Shown piece by piece: positions 50,704 through 59,998 of a DNA stretch of 64,000 nt; the stretch's first letter is position 1; each line of letters begins with the position of its first letter. A program made the position numbers and the translations under genes. The notes under the pieces were generated by a model. The model saw nothing but the letters and a program-made list of their open reading frames with translations. It ran no database searches and was not told the DNA's origin. Origin of the DNA: Streptomyces sp. PT12 (GTDB taxonomy: Bacteria; Actinomycetota; Actinomycetes; Streptomycetales; Streptomycetaceae); NCBI RefSeq assembly GCF_003311645.1, contig NZ_QEST01000114.1:1-64000 (forward strand), read 5' to 3'.

Positions 50704-51630
50704 GTGCTGGGACCGGTCCTTCTCGCCGCGGCCCGCAGCGACCGCATCAGGCGCGCCGTCTCCGCCGCTCCCGTCACCCGTTCCGTGGTGGAGCGCTTTG
50801 TCGCGGGGGAGCGGCTCGACGAGTCCGTCGTGGTCGCCGCCGACCTCGTCGACCGGGGCCTCGCGGTGACGCTCGACCACCTCGGCGAGGACGTCACCGG
50901 CAAGGCCGAGGCCCTGCGCAGCCGCGACGCCTACCTCGCGCTGCTCGACCGGCTGTCCGCGCTCGGCCTCGGCCCCCGCGCCGAGGTGTCCGTCAAGCTG
51001 TCGGCGTTCGGCCAGGCGCTGCCAGGCGGCCACGACATCGCCCTGCGCAACGTCCTGGACGTCGTCGAGGCCGCCGATGCCGCGGGCACCACGGTCACCC
51101 TGGACATGGAGGACCACACGACGGTCGACTCCACCCTGGCGATCCACGAGGACCTGCGCGGCCGCTTCCCCGGCACGGGCGCCGTTCTCCAGTCGTATCT
51201 GCACCGCACCGAGGACGACTGCCACGCCCTGGCCGCGTCGGGCTCCCGCGTGCGGCTGGTCAAGGGCGCCTACCGGGAGCCCGCCTCGGCCGCCCTCCAG
51301 GACAAGCACGACGTGGACCTCGCCTATGTCCGCTGCCTGCGCGTCCTGCTGGCGGGCGACGGCTACCCCATGGTCGCCACCCACGACCCCCGGCTGATCG
51401 CGGTCGCCCAGGCGCTGGCCCCGCGCCTTGGCAGGACGCCCGACGACTACGAGTTCCAGATGCTCTACGGCATACGCGACGCCGAGCAGGCGCGGCTGGC
51501 CGCGCGGGGGCACCGGATGCGGGTCTATGTGCCCTATGGCACCGACTGGTACGGCTACTTCATGCGCCGCCTGGCCGAGCGCCCCGCCAACCTGGCCTTC
51601 TTCGCGCGGTCCCTCGTCAGCAGGGGCTGA
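50704..51630 (+). CDS. Proline dehydrogenase
   Basis: This single-domain FAD enzyme oxidises L-proline to pyrroline-5-carboxylate. The 308-residue product has the typical short bacterial ProDH length, with VSVKLSAFG, TLDMEDHTTVDST, AVLQSYLHRTEDDC, RLVKGAYREP (substrate/FAD contacts) and YVPYGTDWYGYFMRRLAERPAN at the C-terminus. GTG 50704 is the start. It is followed 71 bp later by pruA, so the monofunctional pair replaces the bifunctional PutA of enteric bacteria. Confidence 0.94.
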   Translation: MLGPVLLAAARSDRIRRAVSAAPVTRSVVERFVAGERLDESVVVAADLVDRGLAVTLDHLGEDVTGKAEALRSRDAYLALLDRLSALGLGPRAEVSVKLSAFGQALPGGHDIALRNVLDVVEAADAAGTTVTLDMEDHTTVDSTLAIHEDLRGRFPGTGAVLQSYLHRTEDDCHALAASGSRVRLVKGAYREPASAALQDKHDVDLAYVRCLRVLLAGDGYPMVATHDPRLIAVAQALAPRLGRTPDDYEFQMLYGIRDAEQARLAARGHRMRVYVPYGTDWYGYFMRRLAERPANLAFFARSLVSRG

Positions 51631-51701
51631 CCGCCCCGCACGCCCCGTACGCCGCCCCTCACCCCCCGCATCTCACGCACCTCTCGGAAGGAGACGACGG
51701 C

Positions 51702-53333
51702 ATGGACGCCGTGACCGAGGTCCCCCAGCCGGTGAACGAGCCGGTGCTCACCTACGCGCCCGGCTCGCCCGAGCGCGCCCGCCTCGAGCGCAAGCTCGAT
51801 GAGCTCGCCTCCCGCCCCGTCGACCTGCCCATGACCATCGGGGGCACCCGGCGCATGGGCGGCGGCGAGCGTTTCGACGTTGTGCAGCCGCACCGCCACA
51901 AGGCGCGGCTGGGTACCTCGGCCCACGCCACGGCGCAGGACGCCAGGGACGCCATCGACGCGGCGCTGGCCGCCGCCCCCGCCTGGCGGGCGCTGCCGTT
52001 CGACGAGCGGGCCGCGGTCTTCCTGCGCGCGGCCGAGCTGCTGTCGGGGCCCTGGCGCGAGACGATCGCCGCCTCGACGATGCTCGGGCAGTCCAAGACG
52101 GTGCAGCAGGCCGAGATCGACGCGCCGTGCGAGCTGATCGACTTCTGGCGCTTCAACGTCCACTTCGCCCGCCAGCTGCTGACCGAGCAGCCGCCGGTCC
52201 AGCCCAAGGGCCAGTGGAACAGGATGGACTTCAGGCCGCTCGAGGGCTTCGTCTACGCGATCACGCCGTTCAACTTCACGGCCATCGCGGGCAACCTCCC
52301 GACCGCACCGGCCCTGATGGGCAACGTGGTGGTGTGGAAGCCTTCGCCCACCCAGACCCACTCGGCCGTGCTGCTGATGGAGCTGCTCGATGAGGCCGGG
52401 CTGCCCCCCGGCGTGATCAACCTGGTGACCGGCGACGGCAAGGCCGTCTCCGAGGTCGCGCTGCCCCACCCCGAGCTCGCGGGCATCCACTTCACCGGCT
52501 CGACCGGGACGTTCCGCCACCTCTGGCAGCAGGTCGGCGCGCACATCGAGCGCTACCGCGGCTACCCCAGGATCGTCGGCGAGACCGGGGGCAAGGATTT
52601 CATCGTCGTCCACCCGAGCGCCGACCCCGCGGCCGTGAAGACGGCGATCACGCGCGGCGCGTTCGAGTACCAGGGCCAGAAGTGCTCGGCCGCCTCCCGC
52701 GCCTACATCCCGCGCTCGCTGTGGGAGGGCGGCCTGCGGGGCGCCGTCGCCGAAGAGGTGGACGGGCTCACCATGGGCGACCCGACCGATCTGTCGAACT
52801 TCATGGCCGCCGTGATCGACGAGCGCGCCTTCGCCAAGAGCAGGGCCGCGATCGACCGGGCCAAGGCCGACCCCACGTGCGAGATCGTCGCGGGCGGCAC
52901 CTACGACGACTCGGTGGGGTACTTCGTGCGGCCCACGGTGCTGACGTGTTCGGACCCGGAGAACGAGGTGTTCTCCACCGAGTACTTCGGACCGATCATC
53001 GCCGTCCATGTGTACGAGGACGACTCCTTCGACACCATGCTCGACCAGATGGAGTCCGCCGCCGACTACGCGCTGACCGGAGCCGTGTTCGCCAGGGACC
53101 GCGCGGTGGTCGCCTCGGTGAGCGAGCGCCTGAGGTTCGCGGCCGGGAACTTCTACGTCAACGACAAGCCCACGGGCTCCGTCGTCGGACAGCAGCCCTT
53201 CGGCGGCGCCCGCGCCTCGGGCACCAACGACAAGGCGGGCTCGAAGTTCAACCTGCTGCGCTGGGTGTCCCCGCGGGCCATCAAGGAGACCCAGGTGTCC
53301 CCGACGGACTACCGCTACCCCCACATGGGCTGA
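51702..53333 (+). CDS. pruA: L-glutamate gamma-semialdehyde dehydrogenase (P5C dehydrogenase)
   Basis: PruA completes proline catabolism by oxidising glutamate semialdehyde to glutamate with NAD+. The 543-residue product shows the ALDH motifs AITPFNFTAIAGNLPTAPALMGN, FTGSTGTFRHLW, the catalytic Glu in GETGGKD and the catalytic Cys in YQGQKCSAASRAYI. ATG 51702 follows GGAAGGAG. It forms an operon with proline dehydrogenase and ends before a strong terminator. Confidence 0.95.
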   Translation: MDAVTEVPQPVNEPVLTYAPGSPERARLERKLDELASRPVDLPMTIGGTRRMGGGERFDVVQPHRHKARLGTSAHATAQDARDAIDAALAAAPAWRALPFDERAAVFLRAAELLSGPWRETIAASTMLGQSKTVQQAEIDAPCELIDFWRFNVHFARQLLTEQPPVQPKGQWNRMDFRPLEGFVYAITPFNFTAIAGNLPTAPALMGNVVVWKPSPTQTHSAVLLMELLDEAGLPPGVINLVTGDGKAVSEVALPHPELAGIHFTGSTGTFRHLWQQVGAHIERYRGYPRIVGETGGKDFIVVHPSADPAAVKTAITRGAFEYQGQKCSAASRAYIPRSLWEGGLRGAVAEEVDGLTMGDPTDLSNFMAAVIDERAFAKSRAAIDRAKADPTCEIVAGGTYDDSVGYFVRPTVLTCSDPENEVFSTEYFGPIIAVHVYEDDSFDTMLDQMESAADYALTGAVFARDRAVVASVSERLRFAAGNFYVNDKPTGSVVGQQPFGGARASGTNDKAGSKFNLLRWVSPRAIKETQVSPTDYRYPHMG

Positions 53334-53369
53334 CCTCGGGAAACGGCCCGCGCCCCGGCCGTTGCGGCC

Positions 53370-53427
53370 ATGGCCCCCACCCGCCTCCCACGCCCCATGG
53401 GCCACGGGGGCCACGGGTGGGGGCCAT
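53370..53427 (+). terminator. Terminator after pruA
   Basis: ATGGCCCCCACCCG (53370-53383) pairs perfectly with CGGGTGGGGGCCAT (53414-53427), a 14-bp stem; the 30-base loop itself contains CCATGG and GG/CC-rich runs. Confidence 0.72.
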
Positions 53428-53437
53428 CGCCGTCTCG

Positions 53438-53452
53438 AATAGTAGGACGCCC
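53438..53452 (+). promoter_or_regulatory. AATAGTAGGACG motif, copy 1
   Basis: AATAGTAGGACGCCC, 108 bases upstream of a small gene. An inverted copy with 14 of 15 identical bases lies upstream of ilvE (55033-55047). The TNGTNNNAC core resembles GntR/FadR-type operators. Confidence 0.4.
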
Positions 53453-53559
53453 AGGTATTTGGCGAGACATCACGGTCGATCACCGCTAGCTTTGTGGACG
53501 TTGCACTCAGGGCAGCGCCGCCCCGCAGTCCGACTCCCTCCCCCTGGAGCTGATCCGCC

Positions 53560-53739
53560 ATGGATGCCATCGCAACGCTGTCCCCGCAGGCCGCCCCGGC
53601 GCCGACCACCGTGGAAACCGCCCTGGCCAGGGCCCGCGCCGCCGCGAGGGACGCCCGCGAGGCCAGCCGCCGCCAGGCGGCCGCCGCCCTCCAGCGCGCT
53701 TTGGACCGCAGGGACAACGGCGGCGTCGCCGACCGCTGA
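53560..53739 (+). CDS. Small alanine/arginine-rich helical protein
   Basis: The 59-residue product ([20 protein letters not shown]...) has an Ala/Pro start, then a long charged amphipathic helix ([31 protein letters not shown]) and ends NGGVADR. GGAG precedes the ATG at about 10 bases. It stands alone between the pruA terminator and leuB, with an AATAGTAGGACG motif upstream. No function is known; codon use and the ribosome-binding site support it as a real gene. Confidence 0.5.
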   Translation: MDAIATLSPQAAPAPTTVETALARARAAARDAREASRRQAAAALQRALDRRDNGGVADR

Positions 53740-53834
53740 GCCCACCCCTCAGGCCCGCCGCGGCCCCTCCCGTCCCGGTCCGCATCGTGGACGGCTCATG
53801 TCACGGCCTGGGACGGGGCGTTAGGGTCCCTCCC

Positions 53835-54878
53835 ATGGCACGGAGCATCGATCTGGCAGTGATCCCCGGCGACGGCATCGGCCCCGAGGTGGTGGGCGAG
53901 GGACTCAAGGTCTTGGCCGCCGCCCTGCCGGGGGACGTCAAGCTGGAGACCACGGCCTACGATCTGGGCGCTCGCCGCTGGCACGCCACCGGCGAGACGC
54001 TGCCCGACTCCGACCTTGAGCGGCTCAAGGCCCACGACGCGATCCTGCTCGGCGCCATCGGCGACCCCTCCGTCCCCTCGGGCGTCCTGGAGCGCGGCCT
54101 GCTGCTCAAGCTGCGCTTCGCGTTCGACCACTATGTGAACCTCCGTCCCAGCCGTCTGTTCCCCAACACCGCCACGCCGCTCGCCGGTTCGCCCGAGATC
54201 GACTTCGTCGTCGTGCGTGAGGGCACCGAGGGCCCCTATGTGGGGAACGGCGGCTCGATGCGCACCGGCACGCCCGCCGAGGTGGCCACCGAGGTCAGCA
54301 TCAACACCGCCTACGGGGTGGAGCGCGTCGTGCGCGACGCCTTCGAACGCGCCGCCGCGCGGCAGGCCAGGAAGCTGACCCTGGTCCACAAGAACAACGT
54401 CCTGGTCCACGCCGGTCACCTCTGGACGAACACGGTCGCCCGCGTCGCCGAGGAGTACCCCGGCGTCGCCACCGACTACCTGCACGTCGACGCGGCCACG
54501 ATCTTCCTGGTCACCCAGCCCCAGCGCTTCGACGTGATCGTCACCGACAACCTGTTCGGCGACATCCTCACCGACCTGGCCGCCGCCATCACGGGCGGGA
54601 TCGGCCTCGCCGCCTCGGGGAACATCAACCCCGCGGGCACCTTCCCCTCGATGTTCGAGCCGGTGCACGGCTCCGCGCCCGACATCGCGGGCACAGGCAA
54701 GGCCGACCCGACCGCCACGGTGCTGTCCGTCGCCCTGCTGCTGCGCCACCTCGGCCACGAGGCCGAGGCCACCCGGATCGAAGAGGCCGTCACCGCGGAC
54801 CTCGCCGCCCGCGACACCGGATCGCCGCGCACCACCGCGGAGATCGGCGACGCGCTGGCCGCCCGAGTAGCCGGGTAG
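53835..54878 (+). CDS. leuB: 3-isopropylmalate dehydrogenase
   Basis: LeuB oxidatively decarboxylates 3-isopropylmalate in leucine synthesis. The 347-residue protein is the compact actinobacterial form with [14 protein letters not shown], the substrate-binding arginines ([17 protein letters not shown]), [12 protein letters not shown], the D in VDAATIFLV, and [33 protein letters not shown] 53835 is 7 bases past TAGGGT (53822-53827), which suggests a leaderless mRNA. It ends before a terminator. Confidence 0.96.
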   Translation: MARSIDLAVIPGDGIGPEVVGEGLKVLAAALPGDVKLETTAYDLGARRWHATGETLPDSDLERLKAHDAILLGAIGDPSVPSGVLERGLLLKLRFAFDHYVNLRPSRLFPNTATPLAGSPEIDFVVVREGTEGPYVGNGGSMRTGTPAEVATEVSINTAYGVERVVRDAFERAAARQARKLTLVHKNNVLVHAGHLWTNTVARVAEEYPGVATDYLHVDAATIFLVTQPQRFDVIVTDNLFGDILTDLAAAITGGIGLAASGNINPAGTFPSMFEPVHGSAPDIAGTGKADPTATVLSVALLLRHLGHEAEATRIEEAVTADLAARDTGSPRTTAEIGDALAARVAG

Positions 54879-54902
54879 GGTCCCGGGCCTTCGACAGGAG
54901 GA

Positions 54903-54938
54903 GCCGCCGGGGGACCCGTGCCCCCCCGGCGGCTTCTT
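54903..54938 (+). terminator. Terminator after leuB
   Basis: GCCGCCGGGGG (54903-54913) pairs with CCCCCCGGCGGC (54922-54933), followed by TTCTTCC. It lies 25 bases after the leuB stop. Confidence 0.75.
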
Positions 54939-55032
54939 CCGTCTGCCGCCGGGTGCCACCATCGTTTCCAGGGCCGCCGCACCGTGCAGCCATCCGCGAG
55001 TCGTTCGTGGGGCAGTGCGCCCCCGATTGCTC

Positions 55033-55047
55033 GGACGTCCTACTATT
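55033..55047 (-). promoter_or_regulatory. AATAGTAGGACG motif, copy 2 (upstream of ilvE)
   Basis: On the minus strand AATAGTAGGACGTCC, 72 bases upstream of ilvE; 14 of 15 bases equal copy 1 near 53438. In the ilvE direction it reads GGACGTCCTACTATT, whose TACTAT could also serve as a -10 element. Confidence 0.4.
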
Positions 55048-55118
55048 GCGTCGGGCCTATGGCGTCGGGCGACGGACAGGCGGCCCGCCCGACCACTGAC
55101 GTGAAGGACGCGTTCACC

Positions 55119-56228
55119 ATGACCACGACGACCCCTCTCACCTTCGACCTCAAGCCGGCCGCCGAGCCGCTGTCCGACCAGGAGCGGGAGGCGGCGCTCG
55201 CCGACCCCGGCTTCGGGCGGTACTTCACCGACCACATGGTCACCATCCGCTGGACCGAGGGCCGCGGCTGGCACGACGCACGCCTCCAGCCGTATGCCCC
55301 GATCCCGATGGACCCGGCCACCATGGCCCTGCACTACGGCCAGGAGATCTTCGAGGGGCTCAAGGCATACCGCCAGCCCGACGGCTCGGTCGCCGTCTTC
55401 CGCCCCGAGGCCAACGCCCGGCGCTTTCAGCTCTCCGCGCGCCGCCTCGCGATGCCCGAGCTTCCGGTGGACGCGTTCGTCGAGGCCATCGACCTGCTGG
55501 TCCGCCAGGACGTCGCGTGGGTGCCCACCCGGGGCGAGCAGTCGCTGTATCTGCGGCCCTTCATGTTCGCCACCGAGGTCGGCCTCGGCATCAACCGCCC
55601 GGCGAACGAATACCTCTTCATGGTGATCGCCTCCCCGGCCGGGGCCTACTTCCCGCGCGGGATCAAGCCGGTCTCGGTGTGGCTCTCCCGCGAGTACGTC
55701 AGGGCGGCCCCGGGCGGCACCGGCGAGGCCAAGTGCGCCGGGAACTACGCGGCGGCCTTCCTCGCCCAGGCCGAGGCCACGCGCAACGGCTGCGACCAGG
55801 TCGTCTGGCTCGACGCCACCGAGCGCCGCTGGGTGGAGGAGATGGGCGGCATGAACCTGTACTTCGTGCACGGCGAGGGCGACACCGCCGGGATCACCAC
55901 CCCCGAGCTGACCGGCACGCTGCTGCCGGGCATCACGCGCGACTCGCTGCTGACCATCGCCCGCGACCTCGGCCACCCCGTCGACGAGGTCCGCATCTCC
56001 ACCGACGAGTGGCGGCGGGGGAACGAGGACGGCGCCATCAGCGAGGTCTTCGCGTGCGGCACCGCGGCCGTGATCACCCCGGTCGGCTCGGTCAAGTCGA
56101 GCGACGCCACCTGGCTCGTCGCCGACGGGCAGCCGGGCCCGGTCACCATGCGCCTGCGCGACGAGCTGCTCGGCATCCAGACCGGCCGGGTCGATGACCG
56201 TCACGGCTGGATGCACCACATCGTCTGA
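55119..56228 (+). CDS. ilvE: Branched-chain amino acid aminotransferase
   Basis: IlvE transfers amino groups between glutamate and the keto acids of Leu, Ile and Val. The 369-residue protein (type IIa) has the PLP lysine in [49 protein letters not shown] and [12 protein letters not shown] motifs. ATG 55119 matches the family start; the longer frame upstream runs through the promoter. It follows leuB behind its own promoter region. Confidence 0.96.
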   Translation: MTTTTPLTFDLKPAAEPLSDQEREAALADPGFGRYFTDHMVTIRWTEGRGWHDARLQPYAPIPMDPATMALHYGQEIFEGLKAYRQPDGSVAVFRPEANARRFQLSARRLAMPELPVDAFVEAIDLLVRQDVAWVPTRGEQSLYLRPFMFATEVGLGINRPANEYLFMVIASPAGAYFPRGIKPVSVWLSREYVRAAPGGTGEAKCAGNYAAAFLAQAEATRNGCDQVVWLDATERRWVEEMGGMNLYFVHGEGDTAGITTPELTGTLLPGITRDSLLTIARDLGHPVDEVRISTDEWRRGNEDGAISEVFACGTAAVITPVGSVKSSDATWLVADGQPGPVTMRLRDELLGIQTGRVDDRHGWMHHIV

Positions 56229-56248
56229 CACCTCGGGGCCCCGGGCAC

Positions 56249-56276
56249 CCGGACCAGGGCGCCCGCCCGGGTCCGG
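56249..56276 (+). terminator. Hairpin after ilvE
   Basis: CCGGACC (56249-56255) pairs with GGTCCGG (56270-56276) with a 14-base GC-rich loop, 20 bases past the stop. No T-run follows; weak candidate terminator. Confidence 0.5.
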
Positions 56277-56291
56277 ATCCTGAGACGGCGG

Positions 56292-56317
56292 GTGGCACAG
56301 GCGCCGTCCTGTGCCAC
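56292..56317. promoter_or_regulatory. 10-bp inverted repeat just upstream of the cimA leader
   Basis: GTGGCACAGG (56292-56301) and CCTGTGCCAC (56308-56317) are perfect inverted copies separated by 6 bases, ending 9 bases before the leader ATG. It could be an operator overlapping the promoter or a second terminator for ilvE. Confidence 0.5.
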
Positions 56318-56326
56318 ACTGCCCTC

Positions 56327-56389
56327 ATGCTTCCGTATGCCCTGATCGACACCATGATTAGTGGTGCCAAGCGCGCCGGTCCCCGCTGA
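56327..56389 (+). CDS. cimA leader peptide
   Basis: A 20-residue peptide starting MLPYALIDTMISG and ending GPR is encoded just before a rho-independent terminator. It contains Leu, Leu, Ile and Ile codons (CTT, CTG, ATC, ATT), suitable for sensing isoleucine/leucine charging. CACACT 6 bases before the ATG could be the -10, making the leader leaderless itself. The position, size and following attenuator parallel the ilvB leader. Confidence 0.6.
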   Translation: MLPYALIDTMISGAKRAGPR

Positions 56390-56407
56390 CAGCGAAGACC
56401 CGCGTGC

Positions 56408-56440
56408 AGACCTCTCGCATCCGCGAGGGGTCTTTTGTTT
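56408..56440 (+). terminator. cimA attenuator (rho-independent terminator)
   Basis: AGACCTCTCGC (56408-56418) pairs with GCGAGGGGTCT (56423-56433), 11 pairs with one G-U, around an ATCC loop, followed by TTTGTTTTG. It lies between the leader peptide and cimA, so it is an attenuator rather than a gene-end terminator. Confidence 0.85.
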
Positions 56441-56498
56441 TGCAGCCCCTCCCCGTGCAGGTACAGCGTTCGCCAGGAAGACACAGGAGCCAAGACCC

Positions 56499-58130
56499 AT
56501 GACGAAGGCCGCCCCCGACACCGCAGAGGACGCGCCGAGCGACGCGTTCCACGTCTTCGACACCACGCTGCGCGACGGCGCGCAGCGTGAGGGCATCAAC
56601 CTCACCGTCGCCGACAAGCTGACCATCGCCCGTCACCTGGACGACTTCGGCGTGGGCTTCATCGAGGGCGGCTGGCCCGGCGCCAACCCCCGCGACACGG
56701 AGTTCTTCGCGCGGGCCCGCGCCGAGATCCCGTTCCGCAACGCCGCGCTCGTGGCGTTCGGCGCGACCCGCAGGGCGGGCGTCGACGTCGCCGAGGACCC
56801 GCAGGTCAAGGCGCTGCTCGACTCGGGCGCCCCCGTGGTCACCCTGGTCGCCAAGTCCCACGACCGCCATGTCGAGCTGGCCCTGCGCACCACCCTCGAG
56901 GAGAACCTCGCCATGGTGCGCGACACCGTGGCCCACCTCGTCGCCCGGGGCCGCCGCGTCTTCGTCGACTGCGAGCACTTCTTCGACGGCTACCTGGCCA
57001 ACCCCTCCTACGCCCTCGACGTCGTCCGCGCCGCGCACGGCGCCGGCGCCGACGTCGTGGTGCTGTGCGACACCAACGGCGGCATGCTGCCCGCCCAGGT
57101 CCAGGCCGTGGTGCGCACCGTCGTCGCCGACACGGGCGCGCGGATCGGCATGCACGCGCAGGACGACAGCGGATGCGCCGTCGCCAACACCCTGACCGCC
57201 GTGGACGCGGGCGCCACCCATGTGCAGTGCACCGCCAACGGCTACGGCGAGCGCGTCGGCAACGCCAACCTCTTCCCCGTGGTCGCCGCCCTCGAGCTCA
57301 AGTACGGCCGGCGCGTGCTGCCCCCCGGCGCGCTCACCGAGATGACCCGCGTCTCGCACGCCATCGCCGAGGTCGTCAACCTCGCCCCCGCCACCCACCA
57401 GCCCTATGTCGGCGTCTCCGCCTTCGCCCACAAGGCAGGGCTGCACGCCTCGGCCATCAAGGTCGACCCCGACCTCTACCAGCACATCGACCCCGAGCGC
57501 GTCGGCAACTCGATGCGGATGCTGGTCTCCGACATGGCGGGCCGCGCCTCCGTCGAGCTCAAGGGCAGGGAGCTGGGCTACGACCTCACCGACCGCGCCC
57601 TCGTCGGCCGGATCGTGGAGCGGGTCAAGGAGCGGGAGCTGCGCGGCTTCACCTACGAGGCGGCGGACGCCTCGTTCGAGCTGCTGCTGAGGGAGACGGT
57701 GCACGACGGGCCGCAGCGCTTCTTCCACCTGGAGTCCTGGCGCGCGATCACCGACCAGCGCGCGGACGGCACCGTGGACAACGAGGCCACCGTGCGCCTG
57801 TGGGCCAAGGGCGAGCGGGTGCTGGCCACCGGCGAGGGCAACGGCCCCGTCAACGCCCTCGACCGCGCGCTGCGCGCGGGCCTTGAGCGCACCTTCCCTC
57901 AGCTGGCCCGCATCGAGCTCGTGGACTACAAGGTCCGCATCCTCGAGGGCAGGCACGGCACCCAGTCCACCACCCGGGTCCTGATCACCTCGAGCGACGG
58001 CACCGCCGAGTGGTCCACGGTGGGGGTGGCCGACAACGTGATCGCCGCGTCGTGGCAGGCTTTGGACGACGCCTACACCTATGGCCTCCTGCGCGCCGGG
58101 CTGCGCCCCGGCACCTCCTCGCGAGGCTGA
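56499..58130 (+). CDS. cimA: (R)-citramalate synthase / LeuA-like acyltransferase
   Basis: The 543-residue protein belongs to the HMGL-like condensing family: DTTLRDGAQREGINL at the start, HAQDDSGCAVANTL and QCTANGYGERVGNANL with metal-binding His residues, and a C-terminal LeuA dimer/allosteric domain. Length and the GAQREG variant fit citramalate synthase (pyruvate + acetyl-CoA), which opens a threonine-independent route to isoleucine; a 2-isopropylmalate synthase activity cannot be excluded. ATG 56499 is preceded by AGGAG. It is controlled by the leader peptide and attenuator upstream. Confidence 0.9.
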   Translation: MTKAAPDTAEDAPSDAFHVFDTTLRDGAQREGINLTVADKLTIARHLDDFGVGFIEGGWPGANPRDTEFFARARAEIPFRNAALVAFGATRRAGVDVAEDPQVKALLDSGAPVVTLVAKSHDRHVELALRTTLEENLAMVRDTVAHLVARGRRVFVDCEHFFDGYLANPSYALDVVRAAHGAGADVVVLCDTNGGMLPAQVQAVVRTVVADTGARIGMHAQDDSGCAVANTLTAVDAGATHVQCTANGYGERVGNANLFPVVAALELKYGRRVLPPGALTEMTRVSHAIAEVVNLAPATHQPYVGVSAFAHKAGLHASAIKVDPDLYQHIDPERVGNSMRMLVSDMAGRASVELKGRELGYDLTDRALVGRIVERVKERELRGFTYEAADASFELLLRETVHDGPQRFFHLESWRAITDQRADGTVDNEATVRLWAKGERVLATGEGNGPVNALDRALRAGLERTFPQLARIELVDYKVRILEGRHGTQSTTRVLITSSDGTAEWSTVGVADNVIAASWQALDDAYTYGLLRAGLRPGTSSRG

Positions 58131-58143
58131 ACGCGCCGGTTCC

Positions 58144-58172
58144 GCGGCACTGTAGAGGTCCCACAGTGCCGC
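58144..58172 (+). terminator. Terminator after cimA
   Basis: GCGGCACTGT (44-53) pairs with ACAGTGCCGC (63-72), counted from 58100, with a 9-base loop, giving a 10-bp perfect stem 14 bases after the stop. Confidence 0.72.
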
Positions 58173-58308
58173 CCCGGCCGGGCTGTGGTGAGCCTGCATC
58201 AACGGCCCTTCCGTTGTGCGGTTCTGTCCAGCGCGGCCATGAAACGGCCGCGGAGACTGTACGGATCTGACGAGAGCCAACGGGCGCGGCGTTTCATAGG
58301 GTCTATAC

Positions 58309-59904
58309 ATGACCGATCACGCTGAGACAGGCCCGACTGAGGCGGACGCCGCCACGGACGCCAGGGGCCGCGTCGCGGAGCTGCTCGCCATCCGCGAGGA
58401 GGCGGCCCGGGGCCCGTCCGAGGCGGCGACGGCGGCCCAGCACGGCAAGGGAAAGCTCACCGCCCGCGAGCGGATCGCCCTCCTGCTCGACGAGGGCACC
58501 TTCAGCGAGGTCGGCGCGCTGCGGCGGCACCGCGCCACGGGCTTCGGCCTTGAGGCCAAGCGGCCCTACACCGACGGCGTGGTCACCGGCTGGGGCCTGG
58601 TCCACGGCAGGACGGTCTTCGTCTACGCGCATGACTTCCGCATCTTCGGCGGCGCGCTCGGGGAGGCCCACGCCGCGAAGATCCACAAGATCATGGACAT
58701 GGCCATCGCCGCGGGCGCCCCGCTGATCTCGCTCAACGACGGCGCGGGGGCCCGTATCCAGGAGGGCGTCTCCGCGCTCGCCGGCTATGGCGGCATCTTC
58801 CAGCGCAACACCAGGGCCTCGGGCGTGATCCCGCAGATCTCCGTGATGCTCGGCCCCTGCGCGGGAGGCGCGGCGTACTCCCCGGCGCTGACGGACTTCG
58901 TGTTCATGGTCAGGGAGACCGCGCAGATGTTCATCACGGGCCCCGACGTGGTGGCCGCGGTGACGGGCGCGCAGGTCTCGCAGAACGGCCTCGGCGGCGC
59001 CGACGTGCACGCCGCGACCTCGGGCGTGGCCCACTTCGCGTACGACGACGAGGAGTCGTGCATCGAGGAGGTGCGCTACCTCCTGTCGCTCCTGCCCGCG
59101 AACAACCGCGAGAACCCCCCGTCCGCGCCCACCGACGACCCCGCGGACCGGCGGTGCGAGCGCCTGGTCGACCTGGTCCCCGCCGACGGGAACCGCCCGT
59201 ACGACATGCGCGTGGTGATCGAGGAGCTGGTGGACGACGGGGAGTACCTGGAGGTCCACGAGCGCTGGGCGGAGAACATCATCTGCGCCCTGGCCCGCCT
59301 CGACGGCCAGGTCGTGGGCATCGTGGCCAACCAGCCGCAGTCCCTCGCGGGTGTCCTCGACATCTCGGCCTCGGAGAAGGCCGCCCGCTTCGTGCAGATG
59401 TGTGACGCGTTCAACATCCCGATCGTGACGCTCCTCGATGTCCCCGGCTTCCTGCCGGGCGTCGACCAGGAGCACGGCGGCATCATCCGGCACGGCGCCA
59501 AGCTGCTGTACGCCTACTGCAACGCCACGGTGCCGCGCATCTCGGTCGTGCTGCGCAAGGCGTACGGCGGCGCCTACATCGTGATGGACTCCCAGTCGAT
59601 CGGCGCGGACGTCACCCTCGCCTGGCCGACCAACGAGATCGCCGTGATGGGCGCCGAGGGCGCGGCCAACGTGATCTTCCGCCGCCAGATTGCGGCGGCC
59701 GAGGACCCCGACGCCACCAGGTCGCGGATGGTCAAGGAGTACAAGGCCGAGCTGATGCACCCCTATTACGCGGCCGAGCGCGGCCTGGTGGACGATGTCA
59801 TCGAGCCAGCGGAGACCCGCTCCGTCCTCATCTCTGCCCTGGCGATGCTGCGCACCAAGCACGCCGATCTGCCCGCCCGCAAGCACGGCAACCCGCCCCA
59901 GTGA
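58309..59904 (+). CDS. accB: Acyl-CoA carboxylase, beta (carboxyltransferase) subunit, AccB type
   Basis: This subunit moves the carboxyl from biotin to acetyl- or propionyl-CoA, giving malonyl-CoA or methylmalonyl-CoA for fatty acids and polyketides. The 531-residue protein has GARIQEGVSALAGYGGIF, GPCAGGAAYSPALTDF and LRKAYGGAYIVMDSQSIGAD. The residue before VMD is Ile (about 424); from published work on S. coelicolor, Ile here marks the acetyl-plus-propionyl AccB type and Asp the propionyl-specific PccB type. TAGGGT (58297-58302) 6 bases before the ATG suggests leaderless translation. accE follows; the biotinylated alpha subunit is not in the window. Confidence 0.93.
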   Translation: MTDHAETGPTEADAATDARGRVAELLAIREEAARGPSEAATAAQHGKGKLTARERIALLLDEGTFSEVGALRRHRATGFGLEAKRPYTDGVVTGWGLVHGRTVFVYAHDFRIFGGALGEAHAAKIHKIMDMAIAAGAPLISLNDGAGARIQEGVSALAGYGGIFQRNTRASGVIPQISVMLGPCAGGAAYSPALTDFVFMVRETAQMFITGPDVVAAVTGAQVSQNGLGGADVHAATSGVAHFAYDDEESCIEEVRYLLSLLPANNRENPPSAPTDDPADRRCERLVDLVPADGNRPYDMRVVIEELVDDGEYLEVHERWAENIICALARLDGQVVGIVANQPQSLAGVLDISASEKAARFVQMCDAFNIPIVTLLDVPGFLPGVDQEHGGIIRHGAKLLYAYCNATVPRISVVLRKAYGGAYIVMDSQSIGADVTLAWPTNEIAVMGAEGAANVIFRRQIAAAEDPDATRSRMVKEYKAELMHPYYAAERGLVDDVIEPAETRSVLISALAMLRTKHADLPARKHGNPPQ

Positions 59905-59998
59905 CCGCATCCGCAGCACCCGCCGCCCCCGCCGCCCATGGACGCGCGGCACGGAACGCGACCCGCCTTATGGCTCGCACGCACGGAAGGACTGCCCC

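Noticed and set aside
52682-53824. 380-codon frame overlapping pruA
   Set aside because: Mostly a frame-shifted reading of pruA; only the separate 59-codon gene at 53560 in another frame is credible.
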